A stretch of 64,000 nucleotides of DNA from Sphingomonas sp. G-3-2-10 (GCF_012927115.1 NZ_JABBFY010000002.1:186001-250000), one strand, 5' to 3'. Shown: positions 43,825 to 54,759, numbered from the stretch's first letter. Translations and numbers: made by a program. Notes: generated by a model from the letters alone, not told the origin.

Positions 43825-45060
43825 TCAGGTTGCGCGGAACAGCCGCCCGCGCTCGGCCACGGCGATGATTCCGAACGCAAGCACGCCCAGGATGAAGAAG
43901 CCCGCGTAAAGCGGCACGGTCGTCCCGTTGAACGCCTGCCCGATCAGCGCGCCGATCAACGCGCCGCCCAGGGTGGTGGTGAAGCCCTGCAGGCTCGACG
44001 CGGTGCCGGCGATGTCGCCCATCCGCTCCATCGCCATCGCCGAGAAATTGGCGTTGGCCAGCGCGATGAACAGCATCATCGCGCCTTGCAGGATACCGAA
44101 GGTCCACAGCGACTCCGCGCCGCTCCACGCGACCAGCAGATGCAGCCCCGCCAGCACGATCAGCACCGCAAGCGCGCTGTGCGAGATCAGCCGCATTCCC
44201 AGCCGCATCACCAGCCGCGAGTTCATATATGCCCCTACCGCCATCATGCTGGCGACCGCGGCGAACATCACCGTGAGCAGCTTGGGCTGGTGGAACACAT
44301 CGGCCATGATCTGCTGGATCGACCCGATAAAGCCGAACATGCCCCCCGAAAGCAACGTGATCGCCAGCGTATAGCCCACCGCGGCGCGGTCCTTCATCAC
44401 CAGCGCATAGTCGCGCGCGATCCGCGCCGGATGGAGCGACTGGCGCGCATCGGCGCTCATCGTTTCGGGCATGCGCAGCCAGAACCACAGCATGACCAGG
44501 CCCGACACGCCGGCCACGCCCCAGAAGATCAGGCGCCAGTTGCCGAAAAGGAGCATGAGTTCGCCGAAATTGGGCGCGACGATCGGCGCGGCCATGAAGA
44601 CGATGAAGGCCAGGCTCATCACTCGCGCCATCGCCCGGCCCGAATAGCAATCGCGCACCAGCGCCACGGTCACCACGCGCGCGCCTGCCGCAGCGGTGCC
44701 CATCGCCGCGCGCGAGAGCAGCAACAGCTCGAAACTGCCCGAGATCGCCGCGACCGCGCTGGTCAGCACATAGGCGCCCAGCGCCACCAGCAGCACCGGC
44801 CGCCGTCCGAACCGATCCGACAGCGGACCATAGACCAGCTGCGCAAAGGCGAAGCCGATCAGGAATGAGGTGATCACATATTGGCGGTGATTGGCCGTCG
44901 CCACGTCGAGGCTGTCGCCGATCGCGGGCAGCGCCGGCAGCATCGAATCGATGCCCAATGCGGTCAGCGCCATCATCGCCGCGACCAGCCCGACAAACTC
45001 CTTGAAGCCGAGCGGCGCGCGGTTCTCCCGCTCGGTATCGATGGTCGTCAGCTGGTCCAT
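43825..45060 (-). CDS. MFS multidrug efflux transporter, Bcr/CflA type
   Basis: A 411-residue twelve-helix MFS exporter. Motif A appears as YGPLSDRFGRRPVLL near residue 77, and TALGIDSMLPALPAIGDSL in helix 1 is typical of the Bcr/CflA subgroup. The central motif C-like segment GAPIVAPNFGELMLL (written here MAAPIVAPNFGELM) is also present. It probably exports drugs by proton antiport. The ATG at 45060 is used; a TTG at 45075 is in frame. It is divergent from the lipoprotein gene with two dyads between them. Confidence 0.92.
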   Translation of the reverse strand: MDQLTTIDTERENRAPLGFKEFVGLVAAMMALTALGIDSMLPALPAIGDSLDVATANHRQYVITSFLIGFAFAQLVYGPLSDRFGRRPVLLVALGAYVLTSAVAAISGSFELLLLSRAAMGTAAAGARVVTVALVRDCYSGRAMARVMSLAFIVFMAAPIVAPNFGELMLLFGNWRLIFWGVAGVSGLVMLWFWLRMPETMSADARQSLHPARIARDYALVMKDRAAVGYTLAITLLSGGMFGFIGSIQQIMADVFHQPKLLTVMFAAVASMMAVGAYMNSRLVMRLGMRLISHSALAVLIVLAGLHLLVAWSGAESLWTFGILQGAMMLFIALANANFSAMAMERMGDIAGTASSLQGFTTTLGGALIGALIGQAFNGTTVPLYAGFFILGVLAFGIIAVAERGRLFRAT

Positions 45061-45108
45061 GATTCCGGAAGCCAATGGCGGATCGGAACGCCCGCGTCAC
45101 CCCCCAGC

Positions 45109-45156
45109 TTGACGCAGCGTCAATTCGATCTTAGTGTATTGTATAAGTGATACACT
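45109..45156. promoter_or_regulatory. Two dyads in the MFS/lipoprotein divergent region
   Basis: TTGACGC-A-GCGTCAA (45109-45123) is a perfect 15-base dyad. AGTGTAT (45133-45139) and ATACACT (45150-45156) are a perfect inverted pair with a 10-base AT-rich centre (TGTATAAGTG). These lie 14-61 bases upstream of the lipoprotein start and could control either gene. Confidence 0.6.
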
Positions 45157-45169
45157 GTGTGAGGCTTAC

Positions 45170-45658
45170 ATGATCCGCTATGCTGCTGCTCTGCTCCCGC
45201 TGACTCTCGCCGCATGCGGCGGCACCGGCGGCAACATCACGATCAACGACAAGGACGGTAACGTCTCGATCGTTACCGACGGCAACGGGCAGACCAGCAT
45301 CAAGGCCCCGGGCGTCGACATCACCGCGAAGCTGCCGAAGATTTCGCTGGATTCTGCGGACTTCGATATCAGCGGGCTGAAGCTGTATCCGGGCTCGAAG
45401 CCGCGCGACTTCAAGGTCGATGCCGGCAATGGCGGCGCAGGTCCGGGCGGCGACCATGTCGCGATCTCGTTCGACGCCCCCGCTCCGCTCGCCACGGTCC
45501 AGGGCTGGTATCGTGACGAAATGGCCAAGAAGGGTTTCAAGGTCTCGCCACAGGGCGACGGCTTCGCCGGCACCACCGACAAGGGCGAGCCGGTCACGCT
45601 CGAATTGCAGGCGGACGGCGCGAACAAGTCGAAGGGCACGCTGACGGTCGGCGCGTAA
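45170..45658 (+). CDS. Predicted lipoprotein of unknown function
   Basis: A 162-residue protein. The first 19 residues form a lipoprotein signal (MIRYAAALLPLTLAACGG) with lipobox LAAC. The mature part has strand-rich repeats of Gly, Asn and Asp (GNITINDKDGNVSIVTDGNGQTSIKAPGVDI) and a segment like a ligand-binding domain (YPGSKPRDFKVDAGNGGAG, GWYRDEMAKKGFKVSPQGDGFAGTTDKG). GAGG precedes the ATG at 45170. The inverted TGTAT sites upstream suggest tight control. The family is not recognised, though the C-half resembles a common proteobacterial lipoprotein domain with VTLELQ. Confidence 0.75.
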   Translation: MIRYAAALLPLTLAACGGTGGNITINDKDGNVSIVTDGNGQTSIKAPGVDITAKLPKISLDSADFDISGLKLYPGSKPRDFKVDAGNGGAGPGGDHVAISFDAPAPLATVQGWYRDEMAKKGFKVSPQGDGFAGTTDKGEPVTLELQADGANKSKGTLTVGA

Positions 45659-45669
45659 TTTTGTTGGCG

Positions 45670-45711
45670 CCGTACCGGCCCGCCTCTCCAACCGGGAGCG
45701 CGCCGGTACGG
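45670..45711 (+). terminator. Strong hairpin after the lipoprotein gene
   Basis: CCGTACCGGC (45670-45679) and GCCGGTACGG (45702-45711) are perfectly inverted, 12 bases after the stop. There is no T run on the plus strand, so it could be an intrinsic stop of weak type or a 3' stabiliser. It shares GTACCGGCCCGC with the ACCCGGCC repeat family but lacks the rest. Confidence 0.5.
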
Positions 45712-45780
45712 TCGCCGCGCTTGGCACGGGCACACAAGAAGCGCTAATCTGAGGGGTAACGACTCCTCCGGAGATTTCTT

Positions 45781-46734
45781 TTGTCCGATACCATTCTTGC
45801 CGAAGTCCCGCTGATCTCGATGAAGGATCAGCCCACGGACCCAGACGGCTTCGCCCAGGCGTTCGGCGCCTCGTTCCAGCGCTTCGGCTTCGCGATGGTC
45901 GCCGATCACGGCGTCGATCAGGCGCTGATCGACCGCGCATGGAAGATGACCGAAGCCTTTTTCGCGCTGCCCGAAGCCGACAAGCGCGCTTATTATGTCG
46001 AAGGCGGCGGCGGCGCGCGCGGCTATACGCCATACAAGACCGAGATCGCCAAGGGCGCGACCCATGTCGATCTCAAGGAATTCTGGCATATCGGCCGCCA
46101 GCTGGCCGCCGGTCACCGATTCGAAAGCGTCATGACTCCCAATATCTGGCCCGATGCGCCGGAGGGGTTCCGCGAGACCTTCCTCGAACTGTTCGCGGCG
46201 TTCGACGCGGCCGGCGACCGGCTGCTTTCGGCGATTGCACGCTATCTCGACCTCAAGCCCGACTGGTTCGATCCGGCGGTCAAGGACGGTAACTCGGTCC
46301 TGCGCCTGCTCCATTATCCGCCGGTGCCCGCCGACGCGCCCGAAGTCCGCGCTGGTGCGCATGAGGATATCAACCTCATCACCCTGCTGCTCGGCGCCGA
46401 GGAATCGGGGCTGCAACTGCTCGATCGCAATGGCGACTGGCTGCCGGTCAAGCCGCCCGAAGGGGCGATGGTGGTCAATGTCGGCGACATGCTGCAGCGG
46501 CTGACCAACAATGTCCTGCCCTCGACCACGCACCGCGTCGTCAATCCGCCGCCTGAGCGCCGTAACAAGCCGCGCTATTCGATGCCGTTCTTCCTGCACC
46601 CCGCGCCCGATTTCGTCATCGAGACGCTGCCGGGCTGCATCACCCCGGACAATCCGAACCGCTATCCCAAGCCGATTTCGTCGCACGATTATCTGATGGA
46701 ACGGCTGATCGAGATCGGACTGATCAAGAAGTAA
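45781..46734 (+). CDS. Isopenicillin N synthase-like 2-oxoglutarate/Fe(II) oxygenase
   Basis: A 317-residue DIOX/2OG-FeII oxygenase. The iron triad is H194-x-D196 (GAHEDINLITLL) and H251 (TTHRVVNPP), and the R265-Y-S267 pair binds the 2-oxoglutarate carboxylate. The N-terminal DIOX_N domain is present (FGFAMVADHGVDQALIDRAWKMTEAFF, YTPYKTEIAKG). Substrates in the family vary from peptides to plant hormones, so only the chemistry can be assigned. The start is TTG at 45781 with GGAG eight bases upstream. It has no clear partner genes. Confidence 0.87.
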   Translation: MSDTILAEVPLISMKDQPTDPDGFAQAFGASFQRFGFAMVADHGVDQALIDRAWKMTEAFFALPEADKRAYYVEGGGGARGYTPYKTEIAKGATHVDLKEFWHIGRQLAAGHRFESVMTPNIWPDAPEGFRETFLELFAAFDAAGDRLLSAIARYLDLKPDWFDPAVKDGNSVLRLLHYPPVPADAPEVRAGAHEDINLITLLLGAEESGLQLLDRNGDWLPVKPPEGAMVVNVGDMLQRLTNNVLPSTTHRVVNPPPERRNKPRYSMPFFLHPAPDFVIETLPGCITPDNPNRYPKPISSHDYLMERLIEIGLIKK

Positions 46735-46806
46735 CGGCCAATCGCGGGCGTGGACGGGATTCGTCCCGTCCGCTATTGTGCACGCATGACGGCGAGAGCG
46801 AAGCGG

Positions 46807-47127
46807 ATGCGTAACGCGATACTTGCAACCTTGCTGGCGCTGGGCCTTTCGGCTCCGGCGGCAGCGCAAAACTCGCCTCGCCCGTTCTGGGCAACGCAAG
46901 CGCTCGCCTATGGCAATTGCATCGTGAAGGCCGATCCGAAAGGCAGCCTTCGTTACGTCCGCGCAGCCGCCGGGACCGCCGCGGCCAGCGCCGCCCGCTC
47001 CGCGCTGGCGCCCGTACTCATCAAGTGCGAGTCCGCGCTGGGCGCATGGGCGCCGCATCTGCGCGAAGCCGATCGCCGCAACGCGGTGCAGGCGGCACTC
47101 CAACGGACCCGCAACAAGCAAAGCTAA
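46807..47127 (+). CDS. Small secreted protein of unknown function
   Basis: A 106-residue protein with signal peptide MRNAILATLLALGLSAPAAAQ. The mature part has two cysteines about 35 residues apart (YGNCIVKAD and LIKCESALG), possibly one disulfide, in an alanine-rich helical background. It starts at 46807 (MRNAILATLL); an ATG at 46786 is in frame and would add seven residues. No family is recognised. It precedes hom by about 70 bases. Confidence 0.65.
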   Translation: MRNAILATLLALGLSAPAAAQNSPRPFWATQALAYGNCIVKADPKGSLRYVRAAAGTAAASAARSALAPVLIKCESALGAWAPHLREADRRNAVQAALQRTRNKQS

Positions 47128-47200
47128 ACGCGCCCCTCGTTTCGAGAGCGTTGCGGGCAGGGGCGACACGCCCTAGGCAGCACCTCCGCAATCTGAAGGA

Positions 47201-48502
47201 ATGAGCGATATGGGCGAAACGCTGCGCGTGGCATTGGCTGGCCTTGGAACCGTGGGCGGGGGCGTCATTCGCCTGCTCGACACCAATGGCGACCTGATCG
47301 CGCGCCGCGCCGGCCGGCCGATCGAGATCGTCGCAGTTTCCGCGCGCGATCGCACCAAGGATCGCGGCTTCGATCTGAACCGGTTCGACTGGGTCGACGA
47401 TTCTGCCGAACTCGCGCGTCATCCCGATGTCGACGTCGTGGTCGAACTGGTCGGCGGTTCGGACGGTCCCGCCCTCACCCTCGCCCGCGCCGCGCTGGCG
47501 GCGGGCAAGAGCGTCGTCACCGCCAACAAGGCGATGATCGCGCATCACGGCCTCGAGCTGGCCCAGGCCGCCGAGTCTGCCAATCTCGCGCTCAAGTTCG
47601 AAGCGGCCGTCGCGGGCGGCGTTCCGGTGATCAAGGGCCTGCGCGAAGGCGCCGCCGCCAATGTGATCGGCCGCGTCTATGGCATCCTCAACGGCACCTG
47701 CAATTTCATCCTGTCGAAGATGGAAGCCGAAGGCCGCGACTTCGCCGACATCCTCGCCGAAGCCCAGCGTCTCGGTTACGCCGAAGCCGATCCCAGCTTC
47801 GACATCGACGGCGTCGATGCCGCGCACAAGCTGTCGATCCTCGCCAGCCTCGCCTTCGGCACCCAGCCGGCGTTCGATGCCGTCGGCATCACCGGCATCC
47901 GCCACGTGATCGCCGCCGACATCGCCGAAGCCGCGTCGCTCGGCTATCGCGTCCGCCTGCTCGGCATCGCCGATTCCGCCGCCAATGGCGGGCTGTTCCA
48001 GCGCGTCCACCCGCATCTGGTCCATGAAAGCCACCCGCTGGCGCATGTCACCGGATCGACCAACGCCGTCGTCGCCGAAGGCAATTTCGTCGGCCGTCTG
48101 CTGTTCCAGGGCGCTGGCGCGGGCGATGGCCCGACCGCCAGCGCGGTAGTCGCCGACCTGATCGACATCGCGCGCGGCGAATTCGGCCCGCCCTATGCGA
48201 TGCCCGCCGACGCGCTTGCGGCCCAGCCAGCAGCCGACAGCGGCGAGCGCCGCGGCCGCGCCTATGTCCGCTTCACCGTCGCCGATCGCGTCGGCGTGCT
48301 GGCCGAGATCGCCGCCGCCATGCGCGACGCAGGCGTCTCGATCGAAAGCCTGATGCAACGCGGCGCCAATCCCGACGGCAGCGTCCTCGTCGCGATCGTC
48401 ACCCATGAAGGGCCGGAGCGCGCCGTCGCCCATGCGCTGGAAAAGCTGCGCGGCTCGTCCAGCCTCGTCGGCGAGCCGATGTGGATGCACATTCTCGGTT
48501 AA
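47201..48502 (+). CDS. hom: Homoserine dehydrogenase
   Basis: A 433-residue enzyme reducing aspartate semialdehyde to homoserine in the threonine/methionine branch. The nucleotide motif is GLGTVGGGVIRLL near residue 14. The catalytic domain has GGVPVIKGLREGAAANVIGRVYGILNGTCNFILSKM, and a C-terminal ACT domain (about 350-433, YVRFTVADRVGVLAEIAAAMRDAGVSIESLMQ) allows feedback control by threonine. AAGGA lies directly before the ATG at 47201. In many alphaproteobacteria hom is followed by glpX; here two minus-strand genes intervene. Confidence 0.97.
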   Translation: MSDMGETLRVALAGLGTVGGGVIRLLDTNGDLIARRAGRPIEIVAVSARDRTKDRGFDLNRFDWVDDSAELARHPDVDVVVELVGGSDGPALTLARAALAAGKSVVTANKAMIAHHGLELAQAAESANLALKFEAAVAGGVPVIKGLREGAAANVIGRVYGILNGTCNFILSKMEAEGRDFADILAEAQRLGYAEADPSFDIDGVDAAHKLSILASLAFGTQPAFDAVGITGIRHVIAADIAEAASLGYRVRLLGIADSAANGGLFQRVHPHLVHESHPLAHVTGSTNAVVAEGNFVGRLLFQGAGAGDGPTASAVVADLIDIARGEFGPPYAMPADALAAQPAADSGERRGRAYVRFTVADRVGVLAEIAAAMRDAGVSIESLMQRGANPDGSVLVAIVTHEGPERAVAHALEKLRGSSSLVGEPMWMHILG

Positions 48503-48512
48503 ATTCGCGGGA

Positions 48513-48863
48513 TCAGGGCGCCAGTTCGCGCCGTACGTAGCGGACGCCGTTGGCGCCCACGGTCACCGACACGCCGACCATGCCGCCGCATTGCGCGGTG
48601 AACGCACCCTGCCCGCACGGCAGCCGCCCGCGTTCCTCGAGCAGTTCGGCGGTCTGGGCCGGCACCGAATTGGCAGGATTGGCCGAAAGCACGAACGGCA
48701 CGCGATAGCGATCCGCATCGCGGCGCGCGCACACCACGATCTCGTCGCTGTCCGCATCGGCGCGGCAGGGCCGGTCGGCTCGCGTCATTTCGCGCGCCTT
48801 GCTGACCGCGGCGGCCAGATCGGCATCCTGAGCGGCAAGCAGCATCATCGACATCAGCAGCAC
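48513..48863 (-). CDS. Small secreted protein with DEIVVC motif, second copy
   Basis: A 116-residue protein. The GTG at 48863 has GGAGG nine bases upstream. The signal peptide is MLLMSMMLLAAQD, followed by a helical stretch and then CRADADSDEIVVCARRDADRYRV. A further cysteine pair lies near CGQGAFTAQCGG. The DEIVVC core matches the protein at 13586, and the order (signal, helix, DEIVVC, Arg-rich, second Cys pair) suggests one family. It lies between hom and glpX and is antisense to both. Confidence 0.68.
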   Translation of the reverse strand: MLLMSMMLLAAQDADLAAAVSKAREMTRADRPCRADADSDEIVVCARRDADRYRVPFVLSANPANSVPAQTAELLEERGRLPCGQGAFTAQCGGMVGVSVTVGANGVRYVRRELAP

Positions 48864-48929
48864 GGCCCAAGCCTCCTTCCGCCCCCGGAACGATGCTTGT
48901 GGCCCCTGCTTGTGGCGAAATTTTGGAAA

Positions 48930-49262
48930 TCAGTCGCTGGTGCGGATCAGCGTCGCGCCGTTGCTGGGGCAAACCGGCGCGCCGGTGGTGCCGCAGGCCA
49001 TACCCTGCGCGCGCTCCAGCTCACGCTGCTTCGGATCGGCCAGCGTCGTCGTTGCGCCGGTCAACCGGTATTGCTGGCCCGGATCCGTCCGGCACGGGAA
49101 CGCCACCCCGCATCTCGGTGTCAGGCGCACCATGCGCACCGGGGCGCGCTTGCGGGTCCGGACGCTGCGTTTCTTGGTGGTGGACTGACGCGCGCGCTGC
49201 GGTTCGGGCGGCATCGCATAGGCCGGCGAAGCGATACTCAGCGCGAGGGTCAGGAGAATCAT
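48930..49262 (-). CDS. Small basic secreted protein
   Basis: A 110-residue protein with signal peptide MILLTLALSIASPAYA. AAGGAAAG precedes the ATG at 49262. The first part of the mature protein is very basic (RARQSTTKKRSVRTRKRAPVRMVRL), followed by two cysteine pairs (RCGVAFPCRTD and MACGTTGAPVCPSNG). The cysteine-rich tail faintly resembles that of the DEIVVC protein next to it. No function is recognised. It probably acts in the periplasm. Confidence 0.65.
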   Translation of the reverse strand: MILLTLALSIASPAYAMPPEPQRARQSTTKKRSVRTRKRAPVRMVRLTPRCGVAFPCRTDPGQQYRLTGATTTLADPKQRELERAQGMACGTTGAPVCPSNGATLIRTSD

Positions 49263-49376
49263 CGACGGCTTTCCTTCATTCGATGTGATGTCCACCCAAC
49301 GCGCATCCACGGTGATGGTTGCCGATAGGCCTCGCCTCCCCTATCGCCCCCACAAAAGTTGAGGGGTGATGATTCA

Positions 49377-50342
<966 letters not shown>

Positions 50343-50343
50343 C

Positions 50344-51096
50344 GTGACTCAGCCGATCGCCGTCGCGCTGCTCGTCTTCGCAGCGGCGATGCTGACCTAT
50401 TTCGTCCGCGACGACGTTCGCGAGTTCGCGCTGTTCAAGGCACTGACGACCAGTGAGGGGCGTCAGCGCCGCTATCTGATCTGGGTGGCGAAATCCTTCG
50501 GTCTGTTCAGCGGATCCGCGCTGATCGGGCTCGCGTTGCTCGGCAGGTTCGATGCGATCCTTACCCTGCCCGCGGAGTTCGGCCCCGCGCTCGCAGCCTT
50601 GCCGAAGCCGGACTTCGCGGCGGGCGAACTCCCGCTCCTCGCCGGCCTGATGATCGGTGCGGCAATCGGCGGCGGCATCCTCGGTGCGCTGATCGCCAGC
50701 CGCCGCAAGGACGGCAAGGCGCCGATGGCGGGCGATGTCGAGGCGCTACTGCCGCGAAACGGTCGCGAGACGTTGTGCGGCGCGCTTCTGTCGCTCAACG
50801 CGGGGGCGACCGAAGAGCTGTTCTTCCGCCTCTATCTGCCGCTGCTGCTGGTCCTGGCCGGACTGAATCCGGTCGCCGCTTTCGTCGTCGCTGCCATCGT
50901 CTTTGGGCTGGTCCATCTTTATCAAGGCGCCGCCGGCGTGCTGGCGACCGGCGTGCTCGGCGCGGCACTCACGCTCGCCTATTTGCTCAGCGGCAGCCTT
51001 GCGCTTCCCATTCTGTTGCATGTCGCGATCGACCTGAACGCACTGGTTGTCCGCCCGACCCTTACCCGATTGATGCGGCGGGCAAAGTCGCCTTAG
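50344..51096 (+). CDS. CPBP family intramembrane metalloprotease (Abi/CAAX-like)
   Basis: A 250-residue membrane protein of about six helices. The ABI/CPBP motifs are complete: EELFFR at 157-162 (EExxxR), FGLVHLYQG (motif 2 with FxxxH) and LLHVAIDL (motif 3). Bacterial members are linked to bacteriocin self-immunity, abortive infection or membrane protein cleavage. The GTG at 50344 starts one base after the glpX stop. The basis of the glpX link is unclear; it may simply be co-transcribed. Confidence 0.88.
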   Translation: MTQPIAVALLVFAAAMLTYFVRDDVREFALFKALTTSEGRQRRYLIWVAKSFGLFSGSALIGLALLGRFDAILTLPAEFGPALAALPKPDFAAGELPLLAGLMIGAAIGGGILGALIASRRKDGKAPMAGDVEALLPRNGRETLCGALLSLNAGATEELFFRLYLPLLLVLAGLNPVAAFVVAAIVFGLVHLYQGAAGVLATGVLGAALTLAYLLSGSLALPILLHVAIDLNALVVRPTLTRLMRRAKSP

Positions 51097-51121
51097 GATC
51101 GGGTTTCCGATGGAGGTCCCG

Positions 51122-52978
51122 ATGCGTCGAATATTTGCCCTTGCCGTCCTCACGGCGCTTGCCGCGCCGCTCGCGACCGCCACCGCGCAAACCCCGCCCG
51201 GCGCACCGCGCGAAGCCCCCTTCACCTTCGAAGCGGTGATGATCCCGATGCGCGACGGCGCGAAGCTGGAGACCGTCATCATCCGGCCCAGCGGCGCGAA
51301 GGGAAAACTCCCGATCCTGCTTCAGCGCGGCCCCTATGGCGTGCCGGGCGGCGCGCCCGGCGGCGTGCCGGGGCAGTGGAAATATCTGATGGCCGATGGC
51401 TACATCATGGTCTTCCAGAACATGCGCGGCCAGTTCAAGTCGGACGGCGATTTCACCATGTCGATGGCGCTGAGCCCCAAGGGCTCCAAGGCAGTCGACG
51501 AAGCCACCGACGCCTATGACACGGTCGACTGGCTGGTGAAGAACGTCAAAGACAATAATGGCAAGGTCGGGATGTGGGGCGTGTCCTATCCCGGCTATGC
51601 CGCGGCGGTGGCGCTGGCCAAACCGCACCCCGCGCTCAAGGCCGTCAGCCCGCAGGCGGCGTGGAACGACTGGTGGATGAACGACGATCTCCACCGCTAT
51701 GGCGCGGCGCGGCTGTCCTACGCCACCGACTGGCTGTTCAGTCTCCAGAACAACGATCAGGGCAATGATTTCGACTATGGCGGCAAGACCCCGGTCGACA
51801 CCTATGACTGGTTCCTGCGCCTCGGAAATGTCGAGAATCTCGACAAGCTCTATTTCAAGGGCACCGTGCCGCAGCTGACCGCGATGATCGAGAATCCCGA
51901 TTATAGCGACTTCTGGAAGAAGCAGCGCTGGACCGATCATCTCGGCGTCACCAACGTCCCCACGCTCCATGTCGCGGGCTTCTGGGATCAGGAAGACCCG
52001 CTCGGCACATGGAAGATCTACGAGCGGATGGAGGAAAAGGACCCCAGGGGCCTGAACGTCATCGTCGGCGGCCCCTGGGCGCACGGCACCTGGCACACCA
52101 CGGGCGACAAGGTCGGCTATGTCCCGATGGGCAAGGATGGCGGCACCGAGTTCATGCGCGACATCGAAGCGCCGTTCTTCGCCTATTGGCTCCACGGCAA
52201 GGGGGTCAAACCCGGCTATGAAGCGAAGATGCTGCAGAGCGGCTCTTGGGAGTGGAAGACCTACGCCAAATGGCCCGCGCCCGGCGCCACCGCGCGCAGC
52301 CTGTATCTTCGCGGCGATGGGAGCCTGAGCTTCGACGCGCCCGCCGCGGGCGAAGCGTGCCGCGACTATGTCTCCGATCCCGCCAACCCGGTGCCGTTCC
52401 GCGAGCGCCCGATCAGCCGCACCTACCCTTCGCAGGAATGGCGCTGGTGGGAAGCCGCCGACCAGCGCTTCGTCGATCATCGCCCCGATGTGCTGAGCTA
52501 TGTCAGCGCGCCGCTCGACGCCGACCTGACCGTGACCGGCGCGTATAGCGCCACGCTGATGGCCTCGACCTCGGGCACCGACAGCGATTTCGTGGTCAAG
52601 CTGATCGACGTGCTGCCCGACGACTTCACCGCGCCGCCCAGCGGCGCGATCGGCGAGTATCCGAAGACACTCAACGGCTATCAATGGCCGATCGCAATGG
52701 AAGTCCGCCGCGGCCGCTGGCTCAAGAGCAACGAAAAATCCGAGCCGCTGGTCCCCGACCGGGTCGTCGCGTGGAACTTCGCGCTGCGCGACCACGACCA
52801 TGTTTTCAAAAAGGGCCATCGGATCATGGTGCAGGTCCAGTCGAGCTGGTTCCCGATGATCGACCGCAACCCGCAGAAGTTCGTGCCGAACATCTACAAG
52901 GCGCAGCCCGGCGATTATGTGAAGGCGACCCAGCGGGTTTGCGCGGGGTCGCACGTCACGCTGCCGGTGATGCAGTGA
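51122..52978 (+). CDS. CocE/NonD family alpha/beta hydrolase, secreted
   Basis: A 618-residue secreted hydrolase with signal peptide MRRIFALAVLTALAAPLATATA. The CocE domain has the serine nucleophile at S155 in MWGVSYPGYAA (GxSYxG) and an Asp-His segment further on (MGWG-like WAHGTWHT region). The C-terminal jelly-roll domain starts near residue 420 (AAPLDADLTVTGAYSATL) and ends HVTLPVMQ. Family activities are esterase and peptidase (X-Pro dipeptidyl acyl-peptide hydrolase) type. GGAGG precedes the ATG at 51122. Confidence 0.92.
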   Translation: MRRIFALAVLTALAAPLATATAQTPPGAPREAPFTFEAVMIPMRDGAKLETVIIRPSGAKGKLPILLQRGPYGVPGGAPGGVPGQWKYLMADGYIMVFQNMRGQFKSDGDFTMSMALSPKGSKAVDEATDAYDTVDWLVKNVKDNNGKVGMWGVSYPGYAAAVALAKPHPALKAVSPQAAWNDWWMNDDLHRYGAARLSYATDWLFSLQNNDQGNDFDYGGKTPVDTYDWFLRLGNVENLDKLYFKGTVPQLTAMIENPDYSDFWKKQRWTDHLGVTNVPTLHVAGFWDQEDPLGTWKIYERMEEKDPRGLNVIVGGPWAHGTWHTTGDKVGYVPMGKDGGTEFMRDIEAPFFAYWLHGKGVKPGYEAKMLQSGSWEWKTYAKWPAPGATARSLYLRGDGSLSFDAPAAGEACRDYVSDPANPVPFRERPISRTYPSQEWRWWEAADQRFVDHRPDVLSYVSAPLDADLTVTGAYSATLMASTSGTDSDFVVKLIDVLPDDFTAPPSGAIGEYPKTLNGYQWPIAMEVRRGRWLKSNEKSEPLVPDRVVAWNFALRDHDHVFKKGHRIMVQVQSSWFPMIDRNPQKFVPNIYKAQPGDYVKATQRVCAGSHVTLPVMQ

Positions 52979-52979
52979 C

Positions 52980-53746
52980 CTAATTCTTCAGCCGGTACCC
53001 GGTCCGGAAAATCGCCACGATCACGCCCATGCAGATCAGCAGGAACGCACCGGTAAAGCCCAGGCTCCAGCCCACCGCGATGTCGCCGCTGCCGAAGAAG
53101 CTCCAGCGGAACCCGCTCACCAGATAGACCACCGGGTTGAACAGGCTAACCGTCTGCCACGGCTCGGGCAGGTCCTTGATCGAATAGAAGGCGCCGCCAA
53201 GGAAGGTCAGCGGGGTGATCAGCAGCGCGGGGACGAAGTTCAGCTGCTCGAACCCCTTGGCCCATACGCCGATGATGAAGCCCAGCATCGAGAAAGTGAC
53301 CGAAGTGAGGATCAGGAAGGCGATCATCGCCAGCGGATGATCCACCCGCAGATCGACGAAGAACAAGGACGTCGCGAGGATGATCAGCCCGATCACCACC
53401 GATTTGGTCGCCGCCGCGCCGACATAGCCGATCACCAGCTCCAGCGCGGAGATCGGCGCGGAGAGCAGCTCGAACACCGTTCCGGTGAATTTGGGGAAGT
53501 AGATGCCGATCGACGCGTTCGAGATGCTCTGCGTCAGCAGCGTCAGCATGATCAGACCGGGGACGAGGAACGCCCCGTAATCGACATCGCCGATGCTATC
53601 GATCCGGCTGCCGATCGCGCTGCCGAAGACGATGAAATAGAGCGAGGTGGTGATGACGGGCGTCGCGATGCTCTGCCACAGGGTGCGCAGGGTGCGCGCC
53701 ATTTCGAACCGATAGATGGCGAGGATGCCGCGCCAGTTCACGCCGG

Positions 53747-53750
<4 letters not shown>
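52980..53750 (-). CDS. ABC-2 type transporter permease
   Basis: A 256-residue permease with six helices. It opens with [37 protein letters not shown] and has [41 protein letters not shown], close to NodJ/YadH-type permeases. It functions with the ATPase encoded immediately upstream, whose stop overlaps its start as ATGA. The pair may export a lipid, polysaccharide or drug; the substrate cannot be named. Confidence 0.92.
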
Positions 53751-54688
<938 letters not shown>

Positions 54689-54759
54689 GAAGCCCCCGGA
54701 GCGGAACGCTCGCGTAACGTAGGATCGCCCGGGGCTTGCGGCAAGGCTGGTAAAGAAAA

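Noticed and set aside
45670..45711. Fourth copy of the ACCCGGCCACCC palindrome
   Set aside because: It shares only GTACCGGCCCGC and lacks the CCCCACCCGGCC arms and loop, so it is treated as a separate terminator-like hairpin.
51062..52954. Long minus-strand open frame across the CocE hydrolase
   Set aside because: Antisense frame without motifs; the plus-strand hydrolase has a signal peptide, ribosome site and catalytic serine motif.
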